In this document: in pieces, positions 1 through 6,125 of the stretch
Layout: every line of letters begins with the position of its first letter
Numbering within the stretch: the first letter of the stretch is position 1
Assembly (NCBI GenBank): GCA_041166365.1
Contig: JBEEFX010000028.1
Location: forward strand, 1-9,433
Source: DASUCS01 sp041166365
GTDB taxonomy: Bacteria; Actinomycetota; Acidimicrobiia; Acidimicrobiales; JACDCH01
Direction of reading: 5' to 3'
Length of the DNA stretch: 9,433 nt
The notes under the pieces: generated by a model
Databases searched by the model: none
What the model was told of the DNA's origin: nothing
The model's input: the letters and a program-made list of their open reading frames with translations, nothing else
Made by a program: the position numbers and the translations under genes

Positions 1-557
1 CGATCGAGTTGGACGCCGCGGCCAAGATCGCATCGATGGTCGGCGCGATCGAGCACCGTGTCGTCGACGTCGACCTGCGCGCGTTCGGTGGGTCGGCGTT
101 GACGGACGCCATCGACGTGCCGAAGGGCGGTGTCGACTCGTCCACGATCCCGGTCACGTACGTGCCGGCGCGCAACACGATCTTTCTCTCGTTCGCGCTC
201 GCCTGGGCCGAGGTGCTCGGCGTGGGGGACATCTTCATCGGGGTCAACGCGCTGGATTACAGCGGCTACCCCGACTGCCGCCCCGAATACCTAGCGGCAT
301 ACGAGGCCATGGCCCGCCTGGCGACGAAGGCCGGCGTCGAGTCGCAACAGGAGCTGCACGTTCACGCGCCGCTCATCGACATGACAAAGGCGGAGATCAT
401 CCGCACGGGTAGTGAGCTCGGCGTCGACTATTCCGTCACGGTCAGCTGCTACGACCCGACCGCCGACGGCGGCGCGTGCGGTCGGTGTGACTCGTGTCGG
501 CTGCGGCAGAAGGGCTTCGCCGGCGCAGGGATCGACGACCCGACGAGGTACGCCTGA
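1..557 (+). CDS. queC: 7-cyano-7-deazaguanine (preQ0) synthase QueC, 3' part
   Basis: QueC is the cytosolic ATP-dependent enzyme that converts 7-carboxy-7-deazaguanine (CDG) and ammonia into preQ0 in the queuosine pathway. The frame is open from the left edge (first full codon at position 3), so the gene is truncated by the window and the N-terminal SGGxDS-type ATP-binding loop is not visible. About 184 residues remain. They show the family's FGGSALTD stretch, VPARNTIFLSFALAWAE, GVNALDYSGYPDCRPEY and PLIDMTKAEII. A C-terminal zinc site reads CYDPTADGGACGRCDSCRLR, with four Cys spaced C-x7-C-x2-C-x2-C. The TGA stop overlaps the queE ATG by one base (TGATG), so the genes are probably translationally coupled. 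The product supplies preQ0 to QueF, encoded convergently nearby. No damage is seen in the visible part. Confidence 0.96.
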   Translation, partial: IELDAAAKIASMVGAIEHRVVDVDLRAFGGSALTDAIDVPKGGVDSSTIPVTYVPARNTIFLSFALAWAEVLGVGDIFIGVNALDYSGYPDCRPEYLAAYEAMARLATKAGVESQQELHVHAPLIDMTKAEIIRTGSELGVDYSVTVSCYDPTADGGACGRCDSCRLRQKGFAGAGIDDPTRYA

Positions 558-1180
558 TGGGGTACGTCGTCAAGGAAGTGTTCGCCACGCTGCAAGGCGA
601 AGGTGCGAACGCCGGTCGTGCCGCGGTGTTCTGCCGGTTCGCGGGCTGCAACCTGTGGTCCGGCCGCGAGGAGCATCGCGCCGGCGCGGTGTGCCGTTTC
701 TGCGACACCGATTTCGTCGGCACGGACGGCCCGGGCGGCGGCCACTTCGCCCAAGCGGACGTACTCGCCGATCACGTTGCGGCGCTCGCGGGCGCCACTC
801 GGTTCGTCGTGTGCACCGGCGGCGAACCGTTGCTGCAGCTCGACGCGCCCTTGATCGACGAGCTGCACGCCCGAGGGTTCGAGATCGCCATCGAGACCAA
901 CGGCACGCTGCCGGTGCCGGACGGCGTCGACTGGGTGTGCATGAGCCCGAAGGCCGAGTCGGAGGTGGTGGTCACCAGCGGCCACGAGCTGAAGCTCGTC
1001 TACCGACAAGCGGGCGGCGAGCCCGAGCGCTACGAGCACCTCGACTTCACCCACTTCTTCCTGCAACCCATGGATGGCCCCGACCGCGCCGCGCACACCG
1101 CCGCGGCGATCGACTACTGCCTCGCTCATCCCCGTTGGCGATTGAGCGTCCAGACGCACAAGTACCTGGGCATCCCGTGA
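557..1180 (+). CDS. queE: 7-carboxy-7-deazaguanine (CDG) synthase QueE, radical SAM
   Basis: QueE rearranges 6-carboxy-5,6,7,8-tetrahydropterin, the QueD product, to CDG using S-adenosylmethionine and a [4Fe-4S] cluster. The 207-residue protein has TLQGEG near residues 11-16 and a cluster motif of the CX14CX2C type, with Cys31, Cys46 and Cys49. This insertion-bearing motif (GCNLWSGRE ... CRFCDTDF) is known from one QueE subgroup, including the Burkholderia multivorans enzyme, rather than the usual radical SAM CX3CX2C. TGGEP at 87-91 is the SAM-binding glycine motif, and ETNGT follows further on. The ATG at 557 is chosen because it overlaps the queC stop, has GAGG 8 nt upstream (545-548) and starts directly on the conserved N-terminus. 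The 3' end overlaps the queD GTG by 4 nt. Confidence 0.96.
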   Translation: MGYVVKEVFATLQGEGANAGRAAVFCRFAGCNLWSGREEHRAGAVCRFCDTDFVGTDGPGGGHFAQADVLADHVAALAGATRFVVCTGGEPLLQLDAPLIDELHARGFEIAIETNGTLPVPDGVDWVCMSPKAESEVVVTSGHELKLVYRQAGGEPERYEHLDFTHFFLQPMDGPDRAAHTAAAIDYCLAHPRWRLSVQTHKYLGIP

Positions 1181-1533
1181 TCTCGGTGTTCAAGGAGTTC
1201 ACATTCGAGGCCGCGCACCGGCTGCCGAACGTCGCGCCCGACCACAAGTGCGCCCGACTGCATGGTCACTCGTTCCACGTCACTGTGTGGGTCGACGGTG
1301 ATCCCGGCCCCGAGTCCGGCTGGGTCATGGACTTCGCCGACGTCGAGCGCGTTTTCGCACCACTGCGCGAACAGCTGGACCATCGCTACCTCAACGAGGT
1401 TCCCGGACTCGACAACCCAACGAGCGAGCACGTGGCCATGTGGATCTGGGAACGGTTGTCGCTCACCCTTGCGGGCCTCAGCAAGGTGGGCGTACGCGAG
1501 ACGTGCACTGCCGGCGTGGAGTACTCAGGATAG
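1177..1533 (+). CDS. queD: 6-carboxy-5,6,7,8-tetrahydropterin synthase QueD
   Basis: QueD is a small zinc enzyme of the PTPS fold that turns 7,8-dihydroneopterin triphosphate into 6-carboxytetrahydropterin, the first step committed to deazaguanines. The protein has 118 residues, a normal length. Zinc ligands are His14 (in FEAAHRL), His29 and His31 (in LHGH). Cys25 matches the catalytic Cys that precedes HGH. Other family marks are VMDF (50-53), LDHRYLN with Asp68-His69, NPTSE (80-84) and Glu108 in RETCTAGVEY. The start is taken as the GTG at 1177, which overlaps the queE stop as GTGA; an in-frame GTG at 1186 is a less likely alternative. The last 9 nt overlap the 3' end of the convergent queF gene. 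GTP cyclohydrolase (FolE), needed to make its substrate, is not in the window. Confidence 0.95.
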   Translation: MISVFKEFTFEAAHRLPNVAPDHKCARLHGHSFHVTVWVDGDPGPESGWVMDFADVERVFAPLREQLDHRYLNEVPGLDNPTSEHVAMWIWERLSLTLAGLSKVGVRETCTAGVEYSG

Positions 1534-1866
1534 AGCGGGGAGTTCGGCCGTCGCCTCCGTCACGATGCCGCCGCGCGCGTGCTGCGTGATGGTCACCCGC
1601 ACCCGCAGCGGCTCGACCGAGCGTTGCACCTCGTCAGCGATCTCGGCCGCCAGTTGCTCGACGAACGCACCCTTGTCGCGGAACGACCACAGGTAGAGCT
1701 TCAGCGACTTGGACTCGATGCACAGCAGGTTCGGCGCGTAGTCGATCTCGATGGTGTTGAAGTCCGGCTGGCCGGTGAGCGGGCACAGGGACGTGAGCTC
1801 GTCGGAGGTGAAGCGCACTCGAGTGCACGTCGGCGGAGCGGCAAACGTCTCGAGCGTTGGCGGCAT
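1525..1866 (-). CDS. queF: NADPH-dependent 7-cyano-7-deazaguanine reductase QueF
   Basis: QueF reduces the nitrile of preQ0 to the aminomethyl group of preQ1, the base that tRNA-guanine transglycosylase inserts into tRNA. The 113-residue product is a short single-domain (unimodal) QueF. It has SLCPLTGQPDF with the nucleophilic Cys28 and Asp35, and the NADPH-binding ESKSLKLY motif at 51-58. The following FR-x-HG-x-FHE-type stretch reads FRDKGAFVE: Glu70 is kept, but the His normally before it is Val69. The ATG at 1866 is chosen because it overlaps the ABC-F stop by one base (TGATG); a GTG one codon upstream (1867-1869) is also possible. The gene is downstream of the ABC-F gene on the same strand, and its 3' end runs 9 nt into queD. 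Confidence 0.93.
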   Translation of the reverse strand: MPPTLETFAAPPTCTRVRFTSDELTSLCPLTGQPDFNTIEIDYAPNLLCIESKSLKLYLWSFRDKGAFVEQLAAEIADEVQRSVEPLRVRVTITQHARGGIVTEATAELPALS

Positions 1867-3497
1867 CACGGGACCCTAGGCGGGGACGAACGGTCCAGGC
1901 TGATCGTCCGGTCGACGCGCACGGCATCGAGCAGCCGGCGGTCGTGGGTGACGAGCAACAACGTGCCGTCGAAGGACTCGATCGCCTGCTCGAGTTGCTC
2001 GATCGCCTGGAGGTCGAGATGGTTGGTGGGCTCGTCGAGCACGAGGCAGTTGGTGCCGCGAGCCATGAGCACCGCCAGCACCGCCCGCGTCCGCTCACCG
2101 GGGGAGAGCGAGGCGGTGGTGCGGCGCACGTGTTCAGCGCTGAGGCCGAACTTGGCGAGCAGCGATCGTGCGTCCTGCTGTTTAGCCAGCCCGCTCGCTC
2201 GCACGAACGCGTCCAGCGCGGGTTCGCTCGTGTCGAGGCTGGCTCGGGCCTGGTCGATCTCGCCGACGACGACGCCGGGGCCCAACCACTGCGCGCCGGC
2301 GGTCAGCGGGAGCCGTCCGAGCAACGCATTCAGCAACGTGGTCTTGCCGCTGCCGTTCGGTCCGAGGATGGCGACGCGCTCGGCCCAGCCGATCTCCACG
2401 TCGATGGGTCCGAGCGTGAACTCGCCGCGCTGCACCACTGCGTCGGTGAGACGAGCCACGACCGCGCCGGAGCGCGGCGCCGAAGCGATCGACAGTTGCA
2501 GCTGCCAACTTTCGAACGGCTTCTCCACCACCTCGAGCCGGTCGAGCGCCTTCTCGGTGACCCGCACCTTCGCGGCTTGCTTCTCCGTGCGGTTCAGCCG
2601 GAAGTCGCGCTGCGCCTTGTCGTTGTCCTTCGGGTACTTCTTCGCCTTGTTGACCCCCTGCACGGCCCATTGCCGTTGCGACCGGGCGCGTTCCTCGAGG
2701 GTTCCTCGCTTGCTTTGAAAGACCGCGAACGCCTCTTCGGCGTGTCGCCGCGCGGTCTCCCGCTCGTCGAGATAGGCCAGCCACCCGCCCGCGAACACGC
2801 GCGCCTGATGGCTCTGGGGGTCGAGCTCGAGCACGCTCGTGATGGTGCGCTCGAGGAACGCCCGGTCGTGCGACACGATCATCGCGGCACCGGGCAGAGC
2901 GGTGAGGAAGCTCTCGAGCCGGTCGAGTCCGTCGAAGTCGAGATCGTTCGTCGGCTCGTCGAGCAGGAACACGTCGAACTGCGCCAAGAGGATCGCGCCG
3001 AGCGACGCGCGCGCTGCCTGTCCGCCCGACAGGGTGGTCATGTCCTGGTCGAGGAGCGGGTCGCCGAGACCCAACCCGGCCCACACGGGTCCGATGCGGG
3101 CGTCGAGGTCGGCGCCGCCGAGCGCGAGCCAGCGGGCGAGCGCGGTGTCGTAGCGATCGTGGTCGATGGCGATCGTCTCGGTGGCCACCTCCAACTCCAC
3201 AGACGCCGCCGTCACCCCGGTGCGCCGCGCGAGGAAGGAACGCACGGTCTCACCCGCTCGCCGTTCGGGCTCCTGCGGGAGGTAGCCGACCGTCGCACTC
3301 GGAGGCGCAATCGCGATCGAGCCTCGGTCGGGTAGCTGCAACCCGGCGAGCACGCGCAGCAACGTGGTCTTGCCGGTGCCGTTCGGTCCGATTACGCCAA
3401 CGCGGTCGCGCGCCGCGAGCCCGACGTCGACCGCATCGAGAACGAGTTGGTCGCCGAAGGACAGGGTGAGATCGCGCGCAAGCAGGGTGGCAGTCAT
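1866..3497 (-). CDS. ABC-F family ATP-binding protein (two ABC domains, soluble)
   Basis: This 543-residue protein has two ABC ATPase domains and no membrane segment, the layout of ABC-F proteins, which act on ribosomes (translation factors or antibiotic protection) rather than as transporters. Domain 1 has Walker A GPNGTGKT (37-44), signature LSGGQ (156-160), Walker B with LLDEPTNDLD (178-187) and SHDR (209-212). Domain 2 has GPNGSGKT (379-386), the variant signature LSPGE (464-468), LVLDEPTNHLD (485-495) and THDR (517-520). The segment between them, about residues 235-340, is rich in Lys/Arg/Glu and predicted helical, fitting the P-site tRNA interaction linker. Which ABC-F subfamily it belongs to cannot be decided here. 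The ATG at 3497 lacks a clear Shine-Dalgarno site and lies 12 nt after a long hairpin, so attenuation or another form of leader control is conceivable (inference). Its TGA overlaps the queF ATG. Confidence 0.93.
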   Translation of the reverse strand: MTATLLARDLTLSFGDQLVLDAVDVGLAARDRVGVIGPNGTGKTTLLRVLAGLQLPDRGSIAIAPPSATVGYLPQEPERRAGETVRSFLARRTGVTAASVELEVATETIAIDHDRYDTALARWLALGGADLDARIGPVWAGLGLGDPLLDQDMTTLSGGQAARASLGAILLAQFDVFLLDEPTNDLDFDGLDRLESFLTALPGAAMIVSHDRAFLERTITSVLELDPQSHQARVFAGGWLAYLDERETARRHAEEAFAVFQSKRGTLEERARSQRQWAVQGVNKAKKYPKDNDKAQRDFRLNRTEKQAAKVRVTEKALDRLEVVEKPFESWQLQLSIASAPRSGAVVARLTDAVVQRGEFTLGPIDVEIGWAERVAILGPNGSGKTTLLNALLGRLPLTAGAQWLGPGVVVGEIDQARASLDTSEPALDAFVRASGLAKQQDARSLLAKFGLSAEHVRRTTASLSPGERTRAVLAVLMARGTNCLVLDEPTNHLDLQAIEQLEQAIESFDGTLLLVTHDRRLLDAVRVDRTISLDRSSPPRVP

Positions 3498-3509
3498 GGC
3501 TCAGGGTGC

Positions 3510-3557
3510 AAATCCAGTGCATAGCAACACAAAACTGTGTCGCGGTGCACTGGATTT
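3510..3557. repeat. 48-nt near-perfect intergenic hairpin between kinase and ABC-F genes
   Basis: Arms 3510-3521 (AAATCCAGTGCA) and 3546-3557 are perfect 12-bp reverse complements. The stem continues inward with a T-G wobble (3522/3545), one mismatch, two G-C pairs (3524-3525 with 3542-3543), one mismatch and five more pairs (3527-3531 with 3536-3540), closing on a 4-nt loop AAAC. On the - strand it begins 15 nt after the histidine kinase stop and ends 12 nt before the ABC-F ATG. There is no T-run after it in either direction. It may be a U-less terminator for the kinase gene, a leader/attenuator of the ABC-F gene, or one copy of a dispersed palindromic repeat. It is AT-richer than its surroundings. 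Confidence 0.8.
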
Positions 3558-3572
3558 CGAGAGGCGCGCGGG

Positions 3573-4766
3573 TCAGAGGGTGATGCGGACGACGGTGCCG
3601 CCACCGGGGCGATCGTCGATGGTCATCTCGCCGCCCATGGCCGCCACCAGCGTGCGGGCCATCGGCAATCCGAGGCCCAACCCGGGGATGTCGGTCGTGG
3701 CTCGTCCCCGGGTGAACAGCTCGAACACCGACTCCTTCACGTCGTCGGCGATGCCCGGACCGCGATCGAGGATCTCGATGACGCCGGTCTCGGTGATGAG
3801 GATTGTCGCTTCGTCGCCGTACTTCGCCGCGTTGTCGACGAGAAAGCCGAGCGCTCGGCGCGTGAGCTCCGCATCGATGGTCATCACCAGATCCTCGGGA
3901 GCTTCGATCCGCACGGCCGACGGATCGGTGGCCGCCAACGCCACGTCGTTCAGCAGCTTCGTCATCTTCGTCGGCGCCGGCTGCGACTGGATCACACCCG
4001 TTTCGAGCCGAGCGAGCGTGATCAGCTCCTCGATGAGGCGCGCGAGGCGGGCGCTCGCCGTGCGGCAGCGCGAGAGCATGTCCTGCCGCGCGGCGGCGTC
4101 GAGCTGGTCGCCGTGGTCGAGCATCGTCATCACGAACCCGTCGATGATCGTGATCGGCGTGTGCAGCTCGTGCGACACGCGCGAGATGAAGTCGCTCTTG
4201 AGCCGCTCGAGCTCCATCACGAGTGCGTAGCGCCGCGCGCTCTCGATCACGCCGGCGACCTGGGCCGCGAGGCCTTCGAGCAGCGTCGCGTCGTCCAAGT
4301 CGAACGCGTCGATCGCGACCGAATCGATCTGTAGCGCTCCGATCACCTCACCGAGGCACACCAACGGCACGGCGAGGTAGCTGCGCGTGTCCACGTTGCT
4401 GCCCGCCGCCCGCAGGGCGATGCTGACGCGCTCGTCGTCCTTGATGTCGCCGGACCACAGCGCTCGCCCGGTCGTGATCACCCGGCCGGAGATGCCTTCG
4501 CCGGCGCGAACGCGCAGTGCCGCCATCTCCTCGGTCACCGGAGGATCCGCCGCCGCGATGTACACGCCGCGCTCGTCGAGCAGCTGCACGGTGCCGCCCT
4601 TGAAGTCGACGAGCTTGCGCATCGCCGTGAGCACCGACGTGAGCACTTCGTCGATGTCGAGGTCCGGCCCGAGCGTCGCCGCCACGCGCGCGAGCAGGCC
4701 TTGCGCCTCGAGAATGCGCGCGAGTCTGGCCTCGGCGTTGCTTTCACCCACCCCCACGGTCCCCAC
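3573..4766 (-). CDS. Soluble GAF-domain sensor histidine kinase
   Basis: About 397 residues, without a transmembrane segment. Residues ~25-175 match a GAF sensor domain (GGTVQLLDERGVYIAAA, AGEGISGRVITTGRALWSGDI, YLAVPLVCLGEVIGALQIDS). A HisKA dimerisation helix follows, with the H-box FISRVSHELHTP and phospho-acceptor His199. The common HELRTP Arg is His202. The ATPase domain has N-box LVDNAAKYG (Asn312), G1 DRGPG (334-338), an F-box-like ELFTRG and G2 GLGLGL (362-367). It should autophosphorylate in response to a cytosolic ligand or redox signal bound by GAF; the signal is unknown. No response regulator is adjacent, so its partner is uncertain. The first in-frame start is the GTG at 4766; further GTG codons at 4757 and 4751 could be the real start, and no strong Shine-Dalgarno site decides. 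It is divergent from the thiolase gene. Confidence 0.9.
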   Translation of the reverse strand: MGTVGVGESNAEARLARILEAQGLLARVAATLGPDLDIDEVLTSVLTAMRKLVDFKGGTVQLLDERGVYIAAADPPVTEEMAALRVRAGEGISGRVITTGRALWSGDIKDDERVSIALRAAGSNVDTRSYLAVPLVCLGEVIGALQIDSVAIDAFDLDDATLLEGLAAQVAGVIESARRYALVMELERLKSDFISRVSHELHTPITIIDGFVMTMLDHGDQLDAAARQDMLSRCRTASARLARLIEELITLARLETGVIQSQPAPTKMTKLLNDVALAATDPSAVRIEAPEDLVMTIDAELTRRALGFLVDNAAKYGDEATILITETGVIEILDRGPGIADDVKESVFELFTRGRATTDIPGLGLGLPMARTLVAAMGGEMTIDDRPGGGTVVRITL

Positions 4767-4787
4767 TTCACCACGTTTGACCGCCCG

Positions 4788-4804
4788 GGCCAGAACTGGC
4801 CAGA
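4788..4804. promoter_or_regulatory. GGCCAG-AA-CTGGCC palindrome with overlapping GGCCAGA direct repeat
   Basis: In the 105-nt divergent spacer, 4788-4801 is a perfect 6-bp inverted repeat around AA. GGCCAGA also occurs twice (4788-4794, 4798-4804) with a 10-bp period, one helical turn. It falls about where the -35 element of the candidate thiolase promoter would be, so it may be a second protein-binding site. Function is inferred from position only. Confidence 0.4.
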
Positions 4805-4810
4805 CTTCGG

Positions 4811-4816
4811 TAGGTT
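4811..4816 (+). promoter_or_regulatory. Candidate -10 element (TAGGTT) for the thiolase gene
   Basis: TAGGTT matches the actinobacterial TAnnnT -10 pattern and lies 55 nt before the thiolase ATG. No good -35 is visible 17 bp upstream; that position is occupied by a GGCCAG palindrome. The predicted start of transcription, near 4822-4824, falls inside the 20-nt palindrome that follows, which would suit repression. This is a motif call only. Confidence 0.4.
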
Positions 4817-4835
4817 CTTGACCGAGCGGTCAAGA
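4816..4835. promoter_or_regulatory. 20-nt perfect palindromic operator candidate upstream of thiolase
   Basis: TCTTGACCGAGCGGTCAAGA has 9-bp perfect arms around a 2-nt centre (AG). Length and symmetry resemble operators of dimeric TetR-family repressors, which commonly control fatty-acid and acyl-CoA genes in actinobacteria. It overlaps the predicted transcription start of the thiolase gene and lies 36 nt before its ATG. A half-site, TTGACCG, recurs at 4777-4783. No TetR gene is in the window, so the regulator would be encoded elsewhere. The palindrome is directly seen; the protein family is inferred. Confidence 0.65.
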
Positions 4836-4858
4836 GACCACCCGTTCGCTCGAAACGC

Positions 4859-4864
4859 AAGGAG
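4859..4864 (+). promoter_or_regulatory. Shine-Dalgarno site AAGGAG for the thiolase gene
   Basis: AAGGAG is placed 7 nt before the ATG at 4872. It is the strongest ribosome-binding site in the window and fixes this start against in-frame upstream ATGs such as the one at 4701, which would run through the divergent promoter region and the kinase gene. Confidence 0.85.
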
Positions 4865-4871
4865 CCCGTCC

Positions 4872-6065
4872 ATGGCCACCACCGCTGTCATCGTCGACGC
4901 CGTCCGCACCGCCGGCGGCAAGCGCAACGGAAAGCTCTCGGGCTGGCATCCCACCGACCTCGCGGCCGAGGTGCTGAAGGCGCTACAGGAGCGCAACGAC
5001 CTCGATCCGGCGCTCGTCGACGACGTCATCATGGGTTGCGTCATGCAGGTGGGCAGCCAAGGGCTGAACATCGGCCGCAACGCCGTGCTCGGCGCCGGTT
5101 GGCCGGAAACCGTTCCCGGCACCACGATCGATCGGCAGTGCGGCTCGTCGCAGCAGTCGGTGCACTTCGCGGCGCAAGGCGTGATCGCCGGTGCGTACGA
5201 CATCGTGATCGCCGCGGGCGTGGAGGTCATGTCGACCACGCCGATGGGGGCATCCATCACGCCCGGATCCGTGCCGTTCGGCCCCGCCGTCTTCAGCCGT
5301 TACGAGCCGCAGGGCGGGCTCGTCCCGCAGGGCATCTCGGCCGAGCTCATCGCCGACAAGTGGGGCCTCTCCCGTGAAGACCTCGACGCGTTCGGTGCGC
5401 AATCGCAGCAACGCGCCGCCGTCGCTCGGGACGAGGGCCGCTTCGACAACGAGATCATCCCGCTGAAGGGCAAGCTGTGGGATCGCGAGAAGAGCGAGGT
5501 GGTGCAACTCGACGAGATCGTGAAGTCCGACGAGGGCATTCGCGACGGCACGACCGCCGAGACGCTGGCCAACTTGAAGCCCGCCTTCAAGCCCGACGGC
5601 AAGGTCACCGCCGGCAACTCGTCGCAGATCACCGACGGCGCGTCGGCCGTGCTGATCATGAGCGAAGAGAAGGCGAAGGCGCTCGGCCTGCGGCCCCGGG
5701 CAAGGTTGGTGTCGTTCGCGCTTGCCGGCGCCGACCCGATCATGATGCTGACCGCCCCGATCCCCGCCACGGCGAAGGTGCTCGAGAAGGCCAACCTCAC
5801 GATGGCCGACATCGACGTCACCGAGATCAACGAGGCGTTCGCCTCGGTCGTGCTGGCGTGGGAGAAGGAGCACCACCCGGACATGAGCAAGGTGAACCCG
5901 AACGGCGGCGCCATCGCCCTCGGCCACCCGCTCGGCTGCTCCGGCGCCAAGCTCATGGCCACGCTGCTCAATGAGCTCGAGCGCACCGGCGGCCGCTACG
6001 GCCTCCAGACGATGTGCGAGGGCGGCGGCATGGCCAACGCCACCATCATCGAGCGCCTCGGCTAA
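4872..6065 (+). CDS. Acetyl-CoA C-acyltransferase (thiolase, FadA/AtoB-like)
   Basis: A full-length thiolase of 397 residues. Members either cleave 3-ketoacyl-CoA with CoA (beta-oxidation) or condense two acetyl-CoA; sequence alone does not settle which. The nucleophilic Cys90 is in RQCGSSQQ, an unusual but known form of the CxS motif region. His352 lies in GGAIALGHPLG and the acid/base Cys382 in MCEGGG. NEAFA (320-324) is the other conserved loop, and GNSSQITDGASA (249-260) precedes the second thiolase half. It starts with MATTAVIVDAVRTAGGKRNGKLSG, the usual thiolase N-terminus. It appears to be a single-gene unit: the upstream gene is divergent, and a hairpin begins 4 nt after the stop. Control by a dimeric repressor is suggested by the palindrome overlapping its promoter. 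It is probably a degradative thiolase, given its similarity to actinobacterial FadA-type enzymes (from memory). Confidence 0.94.
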   Translation: MATTAVIVDAVRTAGGKRNGKLSGWHPTDLAAEVLKALQERNDLDPALVDDVIMGCVMQVGSQGLNIGRNAVLGAGWPETVPGTTIDRQCGSSQQSVHFAAQGVIAGAYDIVIAAGVEVMSTTPMGASITPGSVPFGPAVFSRYEPQGGLVPQGISAELIADKWGLSREDLDAFGAQSQQRAAVARDEGRFDNEIIPLKGKLWDREKSEVVQLDEIVKSDEGIRDGTTAETLANLKPAFKPDGKVTAGNSSQITDGASAVLIMSEEKAKALGLRPRARLVSFALAGADPIMMLTAPIPATAKVLEKANLTMADIDVTEINEAFASVVLAWEKEHHPDMSKVNPNGGAIALGHPLGCSGAKLMATLLNELERTGGRYGLQTMCEGGGMANATIIERLG

Positions 6066-6069
6066 CGCG

Positions 6070-6115
6070 TTCTGGCGTCCCCTGGTCCCGGATATGGGAT
6101 TTCTGGACGCCAGAA
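6070..6115 (+). terminator. Hairpin after thiolase (U-less terminator candidate)
   Basis: Arms 6070-6080 (TTCTGGCGTCC) and 6105-6115 are perfect 11-bp reverse complements. A further 4-bp stem lies inside (TCCC 6086-6089 with GGGA 6096-6099). It starts 4 nt after the thiolase TAA and ends 10 nt before the ATG of the next small gene. There is no T-run, which is common for actinobacterial terminators. It could equally fold in the leader of the downstream gene. Confidence 0.55.
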
Positions 6116-6125
6116 TGACGGGGAC

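Noticed and set aside
412..1176. Upstream extension of the queD frame through queC and queE
   Set aside because: The extension is Arg-rich shadow sequence; QueD homology begins right at the GTG at 1177 and the total length then fits the family.
1..1866. dpd-type 7-deazaguanine DNA modification system
   Set aside because: No dpdA-like or other dpd genes are seen, and QueF (preQ0 to preQ1) points to queuosine in tRNA; the region left of the window cannot be judged.
1857..3335. 492-codon open frame on the + strand opposite the ABC-F gene
   Set aside because: It is antisense to a clear ABC-F coding sequence and has low-complexity Arg/Glu/Val-rich translation typical of a GC-rich shadow frame, with no recognisable motif.
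4701..4871. Upstream extension of the thiolase to an ATG at 4701
   Set aside because: It would cross the operator region and the kinase 5' end; the ATG at 4872 has a strong AAGGAG and starts on the family N-terminus.
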